A DNA stretch of 64,000 bases, taken from assembly GCA_945890645.1 (NCBI GenBank), contig CAMDCV010000025.1:1-64000 (forward strand), given 5' to 3'. Below, piece by piece: positions 1 through 7,008 of the stretch. Below the pieces are notes generated by a model. It ran no database searches and had not been told where the DNA came from. It saw only the letters and a program-made list of their open reading frames with translations. Each line of letters opens with the position of its first letter. Position 1 is the first letter of the stretch. Made by a program: the position numbers and the translations under genes. The stretch is from Akkermansia muciniphila. Lineage in GTDB: Bacteria; Verrucomicrobiota; Verrucomicrobiia; Verrucomicrobiales; Akkermansiaceae.

Positions 1-1013
1 AATAGTTTCAAGTTTGAAGTGCGACAACCGGTAGGCCATAATATATCTCGCTAGGTGTTTTGAATCCCAAGCGTTTTCGAGGCCGATCATTGAGATTCTT
101 TGCGATTTTCGTGCAAGTGCTCTGAGTCAGATCATCGAGTGAAGTCCCCTTTGGTAGATACTGCCTGATGAGGCCATTGGTGTTTTCATTGGTTCCACGC
201 TCCCACGCGTGGTGAGGCAGGGCAAAGAAGACACTTGTGTCGAGCGCTCGTTCAAGCCGTTTGTATCCATGAAACTCACCGCCATTGTCAGCCGTGATGG
301 TTTTTACCCGGCTCTTATCACTCAATAGCAATCCAATCGTACGTTTCTCGGTCTGTTCCTTGGTGATGCGCTCAAGCTTTCCAATGCGAACCAACCCGCT
401 TCGCCGTTCCACGATGGTTACCACTCCGGCCTTGGTTGTACCGTGAACAGTATCAATCTCCCAGTCACCGATCCGCGAGCGACTTTCAACCACCGCAGGC
501 CGTTCAGTAATCATTTTCTTGCCCGCCAACCGCCCGCGACTGTCCTTGGCTGCATAGCGCTTGCGACGCCGCTTATTGGCTCCACGCAGGTGCTTCCAGA
601 GGGAGCCTCCCGCGGATTTATCCTTCCAGATCCACTTGTAGATTGTCTCATGACTCATCACCGGTACGCCCTCCAGAGCGAGTCGCCCTGTCACCTGCTC
701 GGGACTCAGATCCTTCCGAACGAGTTGCTCAACAACCTGGAAATCATCTGCTTTGAAGCGCATGTTGCGCTTCGATCGTTTCTGCCGACCGCTTGCTTTC
801 TGACAGGCGTGACTGGCGCGGTAGTTGCCGTCATGCGCCGATGCATTGCGTTTGAGTTCGCGATAAATCGTGCTGCGGTGTCGACCAAGCCGATTCGCAA
901 TCTCAGAAATCTTGATGTATTGCCCACGCATTGCAGCAACCGCATAACGCTCCTCAGTGTTCATGTGTTCGTAGTTCACGCTCGACATTCTGTCGCACTT
1001 TGGTCTTGAATCC
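1..1013 (-). mobile_element. IS30-family insertion sequence
   Basis: Element bounded by an imperfect inverted repeat. Inside the left end, TTCAAG (7-12) is followed after 4 bases by AAGTGCGACA (17-26). The right end carries the exact complements at 1005-1010 and 991-1000 with the same spacing. The transposase stop codon (8-10) lies within the left repeat, as in compact IS elements. The outer boundary on the left may lie just outside the window, so no target duplication can be checked. The right end falls a few bases before the attC-like repeat at 1017, so the element sits directly against it. Confidence 0.8.
8..988 (-). CDS. IS30 family transposase
   Basis: DDE-type transposase of about 326 aa, a normal IS30 length. 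The N-terminus has a helix-turn-helix region (EIANRLGRHRSTIYRELKRN) that would bind the terminal repeats. The C-terminal catalytic core shows family landmarks: WEIDTVHG (first D), TADNGGEF (second D) and ERGTNENTNGLIRQYLPKG (catalytic E region). The start at 988 was chosen because the upstream extension of the open frame crosses the right inverted repeat; an ATG at 964 (MNTEER) is an alternative. The frame is intact with all catalytic motifs, so the element may be active. Confidence 0.93.
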   Translation of the reverse strand: MSSVNYEHMNTEERYAVAAMRGQYIKISEIANRLGRHRSTIYRELKRNASAHDGNYRASHACQKASGRQKRSKRNMRFKADDFQVVEQLVRKDLSPEQVTGRLALEGVPVMSHETIYKWIWKDKSAGGSLWKHLRGANKRRRKRYAAKDSRGRLAGKKMITERPAVVESRSRIGDWEIDTVHGTTKAGVVTIVERRSGLVRIGKLERITKEQTEKRTIGLLLSDKSRVKTITADNGGEFHGYKRLERALDTSVFFALPHHAWERGTNENTNGLIRQYLPKGTSLDDLTQSTCTKIAKNLNDRPRKRLGFKTPSEIYYGLPVVALQT

Positions 1014-1016
1014 AAG

Positions 1017-1111
1017 GAAGCGAACAAGCCAGCCCATCCAACGGCGGGTGACGTCTCAATTTGAATTCGGGCTTCCATCCCCGCCGTGGATGGCCTATAT
1101 CGTTCTGCTTC
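1017..1111 (+). repeat. attC-like dispersed repeat, copy A
   Basis: About 95 bp that can fold into a long interrupted hairpin. The inner stem pairs 1034-1048 with 1080-1093 over 14 bp, leaving one unpaired A at 1040. The outer arms GAAGCGAAC (1017-1025) and GTTCTGCTTC (1102-1111) also pair, with one bulge. A single extrahelical base, an unpaired spacer between inner and outer boxes and this length resemble integron attC sites, but the outer boxes do not match the RYYYAAC/GTTRRRY consensus. A 24-bp core at 1053-1076 is identical to copy B (12134-12157) and close to copy C (52451-52473). Confidence 0.6.
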
Positions 1112-1127
1112 AAAATTCCCCAATCAC

Positions 1128-1736
1128 ATGCCAACTTATTTACATCTAGATCCTGACGATTACGGAGTCACCAAACCTGTCATTTTCTGGCAACAAAAGG
1201 TTGCGGTTTTGACCCCATCTCCAGATGGCCCAATAGTTTTCGGAGGGCCATTGCCGAAAGGCGGAAATCTTGACGGAGCAATCCTCCATTCTGTATTTTC
1301 TATTCCTATCTGTGCGATTCCGAGCTTTAAGATGCTGGAGATCGAGTCGCTACCTTTGGTTTTCCCCTTTCGACATGATGGAGGAAGAGCAGAGTACACA
1401 GTAGCTCGAGACGGTAATGTCGACGGATTGGAAGTTGAGCCTCCTGAGCCCGAGGATGGATGGCCATATCCTGAGTATCCACAAGCGTTTCCCATTGTTA
1501 GATACGAGTGTTCTGAATTCGAACCGATTGATGAGGAACAAAGTCTCCGCTTACTTCATCAAGATCCCGGGGCCGACACTGATCGCGATATTCTTGTCAT
1601 TATTCCGTCCAGAAGTAACGACCCAAGTCTGCCGGTCAATTTGTGGAACGATCCTCAGGATGAAGACTGCGTTCAATGCGTTTTCATTTTTAATACAGAA
1701 ACCAACGAAGTCGCGGCCTTTAATGACGTCGATTAG
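1128..1736 (+). CDS. hypothetical protein in AT-rich orphan segment
   Basis: 202-aa protein that I do not recognise. It starts at the ATG 17 bases downstream of the attC-like repeat; the open frame extends upstream only into the repeat. It has no signal peptide or membrane segment. The sequence is acidic and rich in Pro/Glu/Asp (EVEPPEPEDGWPYPEYP), with a C-terminal part (DILVIIPSRSNDPSLPVN) that looks like a folded cytosolic domain. Base composition is lower in GC than the housekeeping genes around it, as in the islands near 12 kb and 51 kb. Position after a repeat and lack of operon partners suggest a cassette-like acquired gene; function unknown. Confidence 0.6.
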   Translation: MPTYLHLDPDDYGVTKPVIFWQQKVAVLTPSPDGPIVFGGPLPKGGNLDGAILHSVFSIPICAIPSFKMLEIESLPLVFPFRHDGGRAEYTVARDGNVDGLEVEPPEPEDGWPYPEYPQAFPIVRYECSEFEPIDEEQSLRLLHQDPGADTDRDILVIIPSRSNDPSLPVNLWNDPQDEDCVQCVFIFNTETNEVAAFNDVD

Positions 1737-1862
1737 ATGCAGAAAAAGCCTAGCTTGCGCGACGTTGGCCGCAATTTTGCACATCCAAAGCTTTAGTTTT
1801 GTGAATTATCAACACTGGGGGCGTTGGTTTTTCAGGTATTTTCACATTTTTTCGGAGTGAGC

Positions 1863-1890
1863 TTGACATTTTTTAGAGGATTCTTACCTT
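1863..1890 (+). promoter_or_regulatory. sigma70-type promoter of rpmE
   Basis: A perfect -35 TTGACA (1863-1868) is followed after 16 bases by TACCTT (1885-1890) as a plausible -10. Transcription would begin near 1897, immediately before the leader hairpin and 35 bases before the rpmE start codon. The layout closely matches the promoter of rplY at 43733. Confidence 0.6.
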
Positions 1891-1897
1891 TCCCTCC

Positions 1898-1918
1898 CCG
1901 CGCGTTGGAACCGCGCGG
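1898..1918 (+). promoter_or_regulatory. leader hairpin of rpmE mRNA
   Basis: A perfect 7-bp GC stem, CCGCGCG (1898-1904) with CGCGCGG (1912-1918), closes the loop TTGGAAC. It would form the very 5' end of the predicted transcript and ends 12 bases before the ATG. A GC-rich hairpin with the same TTGGAA loop, in the same place relative to the promoter, precedes rplY (43774-43793). A role in r-protein autoregulation or mRNA stability is inferred. Confidence 0.5.
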
Positions 1919-1930
1919 CACTTGATATCC

Positions 1931-2200
1931 ATGAAAAGCAATCTTCATCCTAATTACAATCCCGTTGTGTTCGTCGATATGACCACCGGGGCTCGCGTGG
2001 TGACACGCTCCACCAAAACCTCCGACCGTAAGGAAGTGATCGATGGTGTTGAGCATTATGTTGTCACCGTCGGTATCACCTCCGATTCGCATCCGTTCTT
2101 CACCGGACAGAAGCAGTTTGTGGACACAGAAGGTCGCATCGACAAGTTCCAAAAACGTTTCGGTGCCTCCGTGCGCCGTGCGGCCAAACCGAAGCTGTAA
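1931..2200 (+). CDS. rpmE2: 50S ribosomal protein L31 type B
   Basis: 89-aa ribosomal protein of the large subunit. HPNYNPVVFVD near the N-terminus and SDSHPFFTGQKQFVDTEGR in the second half are characteristic of L31. It lacks the CxxC zinc ligands of the type A form and is longer, so it is the zinc-independent type B protein. The ATG at 1931 is chosen over an in-frame TTG nine bases upstream because it gives the usual N-terminus MKSNLHP. The gene is monocistronic, with its own promoter, leader hairpin and strong terminator. Confidence 0.95.
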   Translation: MKSNLHPNYNPVVFVDMTTGARVVTRSTKTSDRKEVIDGVEHYVVTVGITSDSHPFFTGQKQFVDTEGRIDKFQKRFGASVRRAAKPKL

Positions 2201-2249
2201 CCGCTTCCGCAAGGCTCCACTTTCTTTGTTGTTGTCTATTGTTGTTTTT

Positions 2250-2294
2250 CCATCTGTCTTTCCTCTCTTTGCTGGGAAAGGCAGATGGTTTTTT
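2250..2294 (+). terminator. Rho-independent terminator of rpmE
   Basis: A 14-bp stem pairs 2250-2263 with 2275-2288, with one G-T wobble and an 11-base loop. It is followed directly by a T run at 2289-2294. It lies 50 bases after the rpmE stop codon and has no U-tract for the opposite strand, so it serves rpmE only. Confidence 0.92.
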
Positions 2295-2317
2295 ATGGGG
2301 TAAGCGTGATCTTGCGT

Positions 2318-2746
2318 TTAAGCGCCAGTTTCGGGCAAGCGCGATGGATTGATGATCTTACTCTTGAGGTATAATCCGAAGACAATGGGAGCTGCTGAGA
2401 TGATGATAAAACGAGCACTCGAAAAATACAATACAATGGGCAAGGCAATCCCTGCCACAAGCAAGCCATTCGCCAAAAGAATCGTAACAAGCTGCGATCG
2501 AATCAGGCGCTTCTTGGCAGCATCGAAGTAAAAGTAAGAAAGCTTTTTGGCATCTTCATAGGAATGCCCTTTTTTTCGCAGATGGTGGATAATGCTCGTA
2601 TGCCCTTTTCCGGAGCCGAGAAGAATTTCACAAGAGCGAATGAGTTGCTCCTGCTCAAAGTCGTGCGCATCGAGTGTCTCAGGTGGTTTGTAGGGAGATA
2701 CCTCACTCACGGAGTGTCTTTTACTCGTAATGCGGGGGTGGGTCAA
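2318..2746 (-). CDS. hypothetical membrane protein
   Basis: 142-aa protein I do not recognise. The N-terminal half is hydrophilic and partly helical (AHDFEQEQLIRSCEILLGSG, then a basic stretch HHLRKKGHSYEDAKKL). The C-terminal half has two hydrophobic segments, around residues 86-107 and 110-128, and ends in a short basic tail. The open frame begins at a TTG (2746) and no ATG follows in the first half; a GTG codon about 12 residues in is an alternative start, so the start is uncertain. It is transcribed toward the rpmE terminator and has no operon partner. Confidence 0.6.
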   Translation of the reverse strand: MTHPRITSKRHSVSEVSPYKPPETLDAHDFEQEQLIRSCEILLGSGKGHTSIIHHLRKKGHSYEDAKKLSYFYFDAAKKRLIRSQLVTILLANGLLVAGIALPIVLYFSSARFIIISAAPIVFGLYLKSKIINPSRLPETGA

Positions 2747-2860
2747 TCGATCAAATGAGTCTCATTTGTTGCTGCTAACGAGAGGATTCTTGCGAAAATA
2801 CGCACAATTTTCGCCAACTGGCGCGGAGCGTATGGACGGCGTGTGAGGCAGGATGCGAGC

Positions 2861-3385
2861 ATGTCTTCCGCAAGAACTCTCTCCGCATTTCATCATTGGC
2901 TGCTTGATGGCAAACCTGATCTGTTAGGTCATTTGCGCGTCATGGTCCTGCACGGTACGCAAGCGTTCCCCGATCTTGCGGGCTCGATAGCGCACTACTT
3001 GAATGAGTATGATGACCGCGCCGACGGCCACTGGCTGGCGGTGGGTGAACCATTGATTGCCACTATCGCTGCGGATGCGGCGCAACGTCGATTGCTTGGC
3101 GTCGATCAGCCTTGTGAGAAATGCCCGCCTACTGGTCCCTGTGGATTGCGCAAGGTCATCAAGGGTCTCGCTTTGCATGGCCACGTGGTGCTGGACTCGA
3201 TTCATGCGGGTGCCGCTACCGAAAAGTTGGAGGGCGTATTTCATGTATCCCTCGGTGCGCATCACAAGGACTGCCACATGCATCTGAACGCCTCGCGATT
3301 TCATGAGCGCTGTCTCGCCCCCATCATCGCCGATGTTTATCTGGAATGGGTCCAGTGCAGTTATCGGCCACCGCATTTCGCATGA
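2861..3385 (+). CDS. Cys/His-rich hypothetical protein upstream of the cbb3 oxidase genes
   Basis: 174-aa soluble protein with no signal peptide or membrane segment; I do not recognise the family. It has a compact cysteine cluster CEKCPPTGPCGLRK near the middle and later CHMHLNASRFHERC, with many further histidines, a pattern that could bind zinc, haem or an Fe-S cluster. The start was put at the ATG (MSSARTLS); an in-frame GTG lies 18 bases upstream. It ends 73 bases before the CcoS-like gene of the oxidase operon, same strand, so it may belong to that unit. A link to oxidase assembly or metal supply is only suggested by position. Confidence 0.65.
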   Translation: MSSARTLSAFHHWLLDGKPDLLGHLRVMVLHGTQAFPDLAGSIAHYLNEYDDRADGHWLAVGEPLIATIAADAAQRRLLGVDQPCEKCPPTGPCGLRKVIKGLALHGHVVLDSIHAGAATEKLEGVFHVSLGAHHKDCHMHLNASRFHERCLAPIIADVYLEWVQCSYRPPHFA

Positions 3386-3458
3386 AAAAATTTGCACACT
3401 GTATCAGCGAGGATGCTGAGACAACTCAATCATCAATCTCTTTACTGAAGGCCGCTTT

Positions 3459-3605
3459 ATGAACGTTCTCGCCCTCACCATCCTGATCAGCGCCTGTCTG
3501 GGGGGGATCTTCATCCTCTGCTTTCTTGGTCAAGTCCGTTCATCACGCCGCTCTTCGCCAGAGCGCGATTCCCTTCTTCCTCTGGAACAAAAACCACCTC
3601 ATTGA
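3459..3605 (+). CDS. ccoS: CcoS-like small membrane protein (cbb3 oxidase assembly)
   Basis: 48-aa protein with one N-terminal membrane segment (about residues 3-24, LALTILISACLGGIFILCFL) followed by a basic, proline-ending tail (RSSRRSSPERD). Size, topology and position 18 bases before ccoNO match the CcoS type of assembly protein, which in proteobacteria is needed to insert haem b and copper into CcoN. The similarity is in size and topology, not in a diagnostic motif, so the name is tentative. Confidence 0.6.
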   Translation: MNVLALTILISACLGGIFILCFLGQVRSSRRSSPERDSLLPLEQKPPH

Positions 3606-3623
3606 TTCACCGCATTAACTACT

Positions 3624-6149
3624 ATGAGCCTAGTAACTACTAAAACCACCATTACCTACGACGATACCTCCGTCCGGCAGTTCATGATCGCTTCCATCAT
3701 TTGGGGCATCGTCGGCATGTTGGTCGGCGTGATCATCGCCACCCAGCTTTCTTGGTGGCAAATGAACGGGAAATTTCTCGAAACGATTAGTTTCGGGCTC
3801 TTCCAAGGCGAGGGACTCTCTTACATCACGTTTGGACGCTTGCGACCGCTGCATACCAATGCGGTGATTTTTGCGTTCGTGGGTAATATGATGTTTGCGG
3901 GTGTTTATTATTCCACGCAGCGATTGTGCAAGGTGCGCATGGGCTCCGATTTCCTCTCGCGTTTGCACTTTTGGGGTTGGCAAGCGATCATCGTCGCAGC
4001 CGCCATCACTCTTCCCGCCGGATTAACACGTGGCAAGGAATATGCCGAACTGATTTGGCCCATCAATATCTGCGTCGCACTCATCTGGGTTGTTTTTGCG
4101 ATCAACTTTTTCCTCACCCTCGCCAAGCGCAATGAGCCAAGTCTGTATGTAGCGCTGTGGTTCTACATCGCCACCATCGTCACGATTGCGATGCTCTACA
4201 TCGTTAATCACTTGTCGATCCCGACCTCGTGGATCCATTCTTATCCGATCTTCGGTGGTTTGCAGGATGGTCTGGTGCAGTGGTGGTATGGGCACAATGC
4301 GGTGGCGTTTTTCCTAACGACTCCGATTCTCGGGATCATGTATTATTTCTTACCGAAGGCCGCGAATCGCCCGGTGTATTCGTATCGATTGTCGATCATT
4401 CACTTTTGGTCATTGGTGTTCATTTATATCTGGGCCGGTCCTCACCACCTTCTCAATACCGACTTGCCGCGTTGGCTGCAAATGCTGGGCATGCTGTTCT
4501 CGCTTATGTTGTGGGCTCCATCCTGGGGTGGTATGTTGAATGGTTTGCTGACTTTACGCGGTGGCTGGGCGCAACTTCGCACGGATCCGGTGATCAAGTT
4601 TTTTGCCGCAGGCATAACGTTTTACGGCATGTCGACTTTTGAGGGACCACTGCTCTCGATCCGTGCAGTGAATGCGATTTCGCACTACACCGACTGGACG
4701 ATTGGTCACGTGCACTCCGGTGCTTTGGGCTGGAATGGCTTCATGGCGGCGGCGATGTTTTATTGGCTCGCCCCTCGTTTGTGGAAAACCAAGTTGTGGT
4801 CCACCAGCCTCGCGAACATGCACTTCTGGATCGGCTTGGTCGGCATTCTTTTGTATGTGGCCGCCCTGTGGACTGCTGGCATTTCTCAAGCGCTGATGCT
4901 CAATCAGGTTGCAGAAACGGGCACCACGCTGAAATACGAATTTGTGGAAACATTGAAATCGATCCACGTCGAATACCTGCTTCGTTCAATTGGGGGCACT
5001 TTGTATCTTGTCGGTTTCGTCCTCTGTGGGATTAACATCTGGATGACGGCCCGCTCGGGAGTCGCCACAAATGACAGCGTCGAAGTTGCCGCGTTGCCCC
5101 GGGAGAAAAAGGATTTCATGAAATGGGGCGAGTCGTTGGTGAACGATCCACTCGCCTATATTTTCATCGGCATCATTTTAGTGTGCTTGTGGTTCTTCCT
5201 CCCGGCGCATGCGAATGTCGGCGCGCTCGTGGCCGCGATCTTGTTAGCCATCAAGGCGGTGCGTTCTTTCCGGGCAAATAGCGCGTCATGGGCGAATTGG
5301 CACGAGCGACTGATCGAGAACTATCTTCCCTTCACTTTGTTGGTGTTTGTATCGGTCGCCATTGGCGGTGCGTTGCAAATCATTCCATCGCTGGTGATCA
5401 ATCGCGATAAGAACATTGAGGGTCGACTGCAGGAACTCTACACGCCCCTCGAATTGGCCGGTCGCGATCTCTACATCAGTGAGGGTTGCTACAACTGTCA
5501 CTCGCAGATGATCCGGACGCTTAAGCCCGACGTCATGCGCTACGGTCGTCCAGGTGTTCCCGATGACTACTCGCACCTTGGTGAATCGATTTACGACCAT
5601 CCTTACCAGTGGGGATCGAAACGCACCGGTCCCGACCTCGCTCGCGAGGGTGGTCCGATTGCGCAAGGCGCGAAACACATGCGCATCGGCAAACGAGATA
5701 ACGTCTGGCATTTCAACCACTTCCTCAATCCTCGTCAAACCTCCGATGGTTCGAACATGCCAAATTATCCTTGGTTGTTCGAGAGCAAGACCGACTTCAA
5801 ATCGTTGCCGAAAAAAATTGCGGTGCAGCAGAAGATTGGCGTGCCATGGCCGGCAATGAGTAAGGATGAGATCGAGCAAAATGCCCGTGAGCAAGCGATG
5901 GAAATCGCCACCAATTTGGTTCAAGGCGGCGTCTTTGTGGATGCTAAGCCCGACCTTAAAGGCGATGAGCTGCGCAACTATCTTGCTGAGCAAAAAATCG
6001 TCGCACTGATCGCCTACATGCAAAAACTGGGCGCATACCGCGAGGTCAAACCGGAGGGTGGAGTTAAGCCCAGCCCGCTCGATCCCGATTCCTATCGCAA
6101 AGCAGCCATGCCCGTTGATCCACCCTCCGCTACCGTCAACCCTCACTAG
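3624..6149 (+). CDS. ccoNO: cbb3-type cytochrome c oxidase, fused subunits I and II (CcoN-CcoO)
   Basis: 841-aa fusion of the catalytic and the mono-haem subunit of the high-affinity cbb3 terminal oxidase in the cytoplasmic membrane. The CcoN part (about 1-480) has the low-spin haem histidine H77 (RPLHTN), copper ligands H224 (WYGHNAV) and H274/H275 (AGPHHLL), the likely cross-linked tyrosine Y268 six residues before H274, and haem histidines H362/H364 (IGHVHSG). The CcoO part (from about 500) has membrane segments near 510-530 and 570-590 and a haem c motif CYNCH at 622-626. These two proteins are separate in proteobacteria; the fusion is known in some other phyla. It would allow respiration at low oxygen. 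First large gene of the operon; ccoQ follows 8 bases later. Confidence 0.95.
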   Translation: MSLVTTKTTITYDDTSVRQFMIASIIWGIVGMLVGVIIATQLSWWQMNGKFLETISFGLFQGEGLSYITFGRLRPLHTNAVIFAFVGNMMFAGVYYSTQRLCKVRMGSDFLSRLHFWGWQAIIVAAAITLPAGLTRGKEYAELIWPINICVALIWVVFAINFFLTLAKRNEPSLYVALWFYIATIVTIAMLYIVNHLSIPTSWIHSYPIFGGLQDGLVQWWYGHNAVAFFLTTPILGIMYYFLPKAANRPVYSYRLSIIHFWSLVFIYIWAGPHHLLNTDLPRWLQMLGMLFSLMLWAPSWGGMLNGLLTLRGGWAQLRTDPVIKFFAAGITFYGMSTFEGPLLSIRAVNAISHYTDWTIGHVHSGALGWNGFMAAAMFYWLAPRLWKTKLWSTSLANMHFWIGLVGILLYVAALWTAGISQALMLNQVAETGTTLKYEFVETLKSIHVEYLLRSIGGTLYLVGFVLCGINIWMTARSGVATNDSVEVAALPREKKDFMKWGESLVNDPLAYIFIGIILVCLWFFLPAHANVGALVAAILLAIKAVRSFRANSASWANWHERLIENYLPFTLLVFVSVAIGGALQIIPSLVINRDKNIEGRLQELYTPLELAGRDLYISEGCYNCHSQMIRTLKPDVMRYGRPGVPDDYSHLGESIYDHPYQWGSKRTGPDLAREGGPIAQGAKHMRIGKRDNVWHFNHFLNPRQTSDGSNMPNYPWLFESKTDFKSLPKKIAVQQKIGVPWPAMSKDEIEQNAREQAMEIATNLVQGGVFVDAKPDLKGDELRNYLAEQKIVALIAYMQKLGAYREVKPEGGVKPSPLDPDSYRKAAMPVDPPSATVNPH

Positions 6150-6157
6150 CCAGTATT

Positions 6158-6349
6158 ATGTTTCGTAGATTGATCCTTGAACAATGGGCCAGCGTCATCG
6201 CGGTGATTTCTTTTTGCTTTTTCTTCATCGTCTTCGCCTACGCCACTGTGCGTGCGTTGCGCATGGCCGAGAAAAACCGCGATCATCTTGCCTCCATGCC
6301 GCTCGATTCTCCCGAGGATCGAGCCAGATCACTTCACACCAACCAATAA
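6158..6349 (+). CDS. ccoQ: CcoQ-like small subunit of cbb3 oxidase
   Basis: 63-aa protein with a single membrane helix (about residues 10-33, WASVIAVISFCFFFIVFAYA) and a charged C-terminal tail. Size, topology and position between ccoNO and ccoP match CcoQ (FixQ), a non-haem subunit that stabilises the complex. Spacing is 8 bases to ccoNO and 9 bases to ccoP, so the genes are surely cotranscribed. Confidence 0.8.
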   Translation: MFRRLILEQWASVIAVISFCFFFIVFAYATVRALRMAEKNRDHLASMPLDSPEDRARSLHTNQ

Positions 6350-6358
6350 ACCACCCTT

Positions 6359-6997
6359 ATGTCTGATACATCCTCTGAACCAAAACGCGGTGACTTTGCC
6401 AAACACAAGGGCGAAGTGATCTTGCGCGAACATGAATACGACGGCATCCAGGAATACGATCAAAAACTCCCGAATTGGTGGTTGTTCACCTTTTACGGTG
6501 CTATCGCTTGGTTTGCGATCTACTGGTTTCTCTATTATCAAACGCATAGCTTTCGCAGCGACCGTGAAATCATCGTTGCGGAAATGAGCGCTATCCATGA
6601 GAAAAAAGCGAAGGAGCTGGAAGCCACTCTCGCCAGTCTGAATGACCAGACACTCATCAATCAATGGTCCACCGATGCTGGCATCGTTGCCAATGGTGAG
6701 GTGATTTACACCACCAACTGTGTCGCCTGTCATGGTGCCGATCTGAGTGCGGTGATGGTCGCTGGTGAAGTAAAAATCCCGTTGCCAGGACGTTCGCTCA
6801 TCGATGGAGTGTGGGAATACGGCAACAAGCCGATGGACATTTTCAAAATCATCAACGCGGGATCACCCGTGGATGCAAAGGGTTTGAATGGTGCGAAAAT
6901 GCAGGCTTGGAACGTGATGTTGACACCCAAACAAGTCGCGGAAGTGACCGCCTACATCATCGCCAAGAACCCGAAAGAGTTCGCCGCGCAGCCCTGA
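6359..6997 (+). CDS. ccoP: cbb3 oxidase subunit III (CcoP), single-haem form
   Basis: 212-aa membrane-anchored cytochrome c. The cytoplasmic N-terminus ends in NWWLFTFYGAIAWFAIYWFLY, the typical CcoP membrane helix (about 40-62). A coiled linker follows, then one cytochrome c domain with the haem motif CVACH at 121-125 and a distal methionine candidate in GAKMQAWNVML. Proteobacterial CcoP has two CxxCH motifs; only one is present here. It passes electrons from soluble cytochrome c to CcoO. It is the last gene of the operon and ends 11 bases from the convergent opgH stop. Confidence 0.92.
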   Translation: MSDTSSEPKRGDFAKHKGEVILREHEYDGIQEYDQKLPNWWLFTFYGAIAWFAIYWFLYYQTHSFRSDREIIVAEMSAIHEKKAKELEATLASLNDQTLINQWSTDAGIVANGEVIYTTNCVACHGADLSAVMVAGEVKIPLPGRSLIDGVWEYGNKPMDIFKIINAGSPVDAKGLNGAKMQAWNVMLTPKQVAEVTAYIIAKNPKEFAAQP

Positions 6998-7008
6998 ACG
7001 AAGCCTTC

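Noticed and set aside
443-1009. 188-codon open frame antisense to the IS30 transposase
   Set aside because: The opposite strand carries all transposase motifs, and this frame has no recognisable features.
5286-6146. 286-codon open frame antisense to ccoO, and similar long antisense frames at 13628-14701, 22287-22859 and 58310-59290
   Set aside because: Each lies wholly within a confidently identified gene on the other strand and reads as composition-driven shadow sequence without domains.
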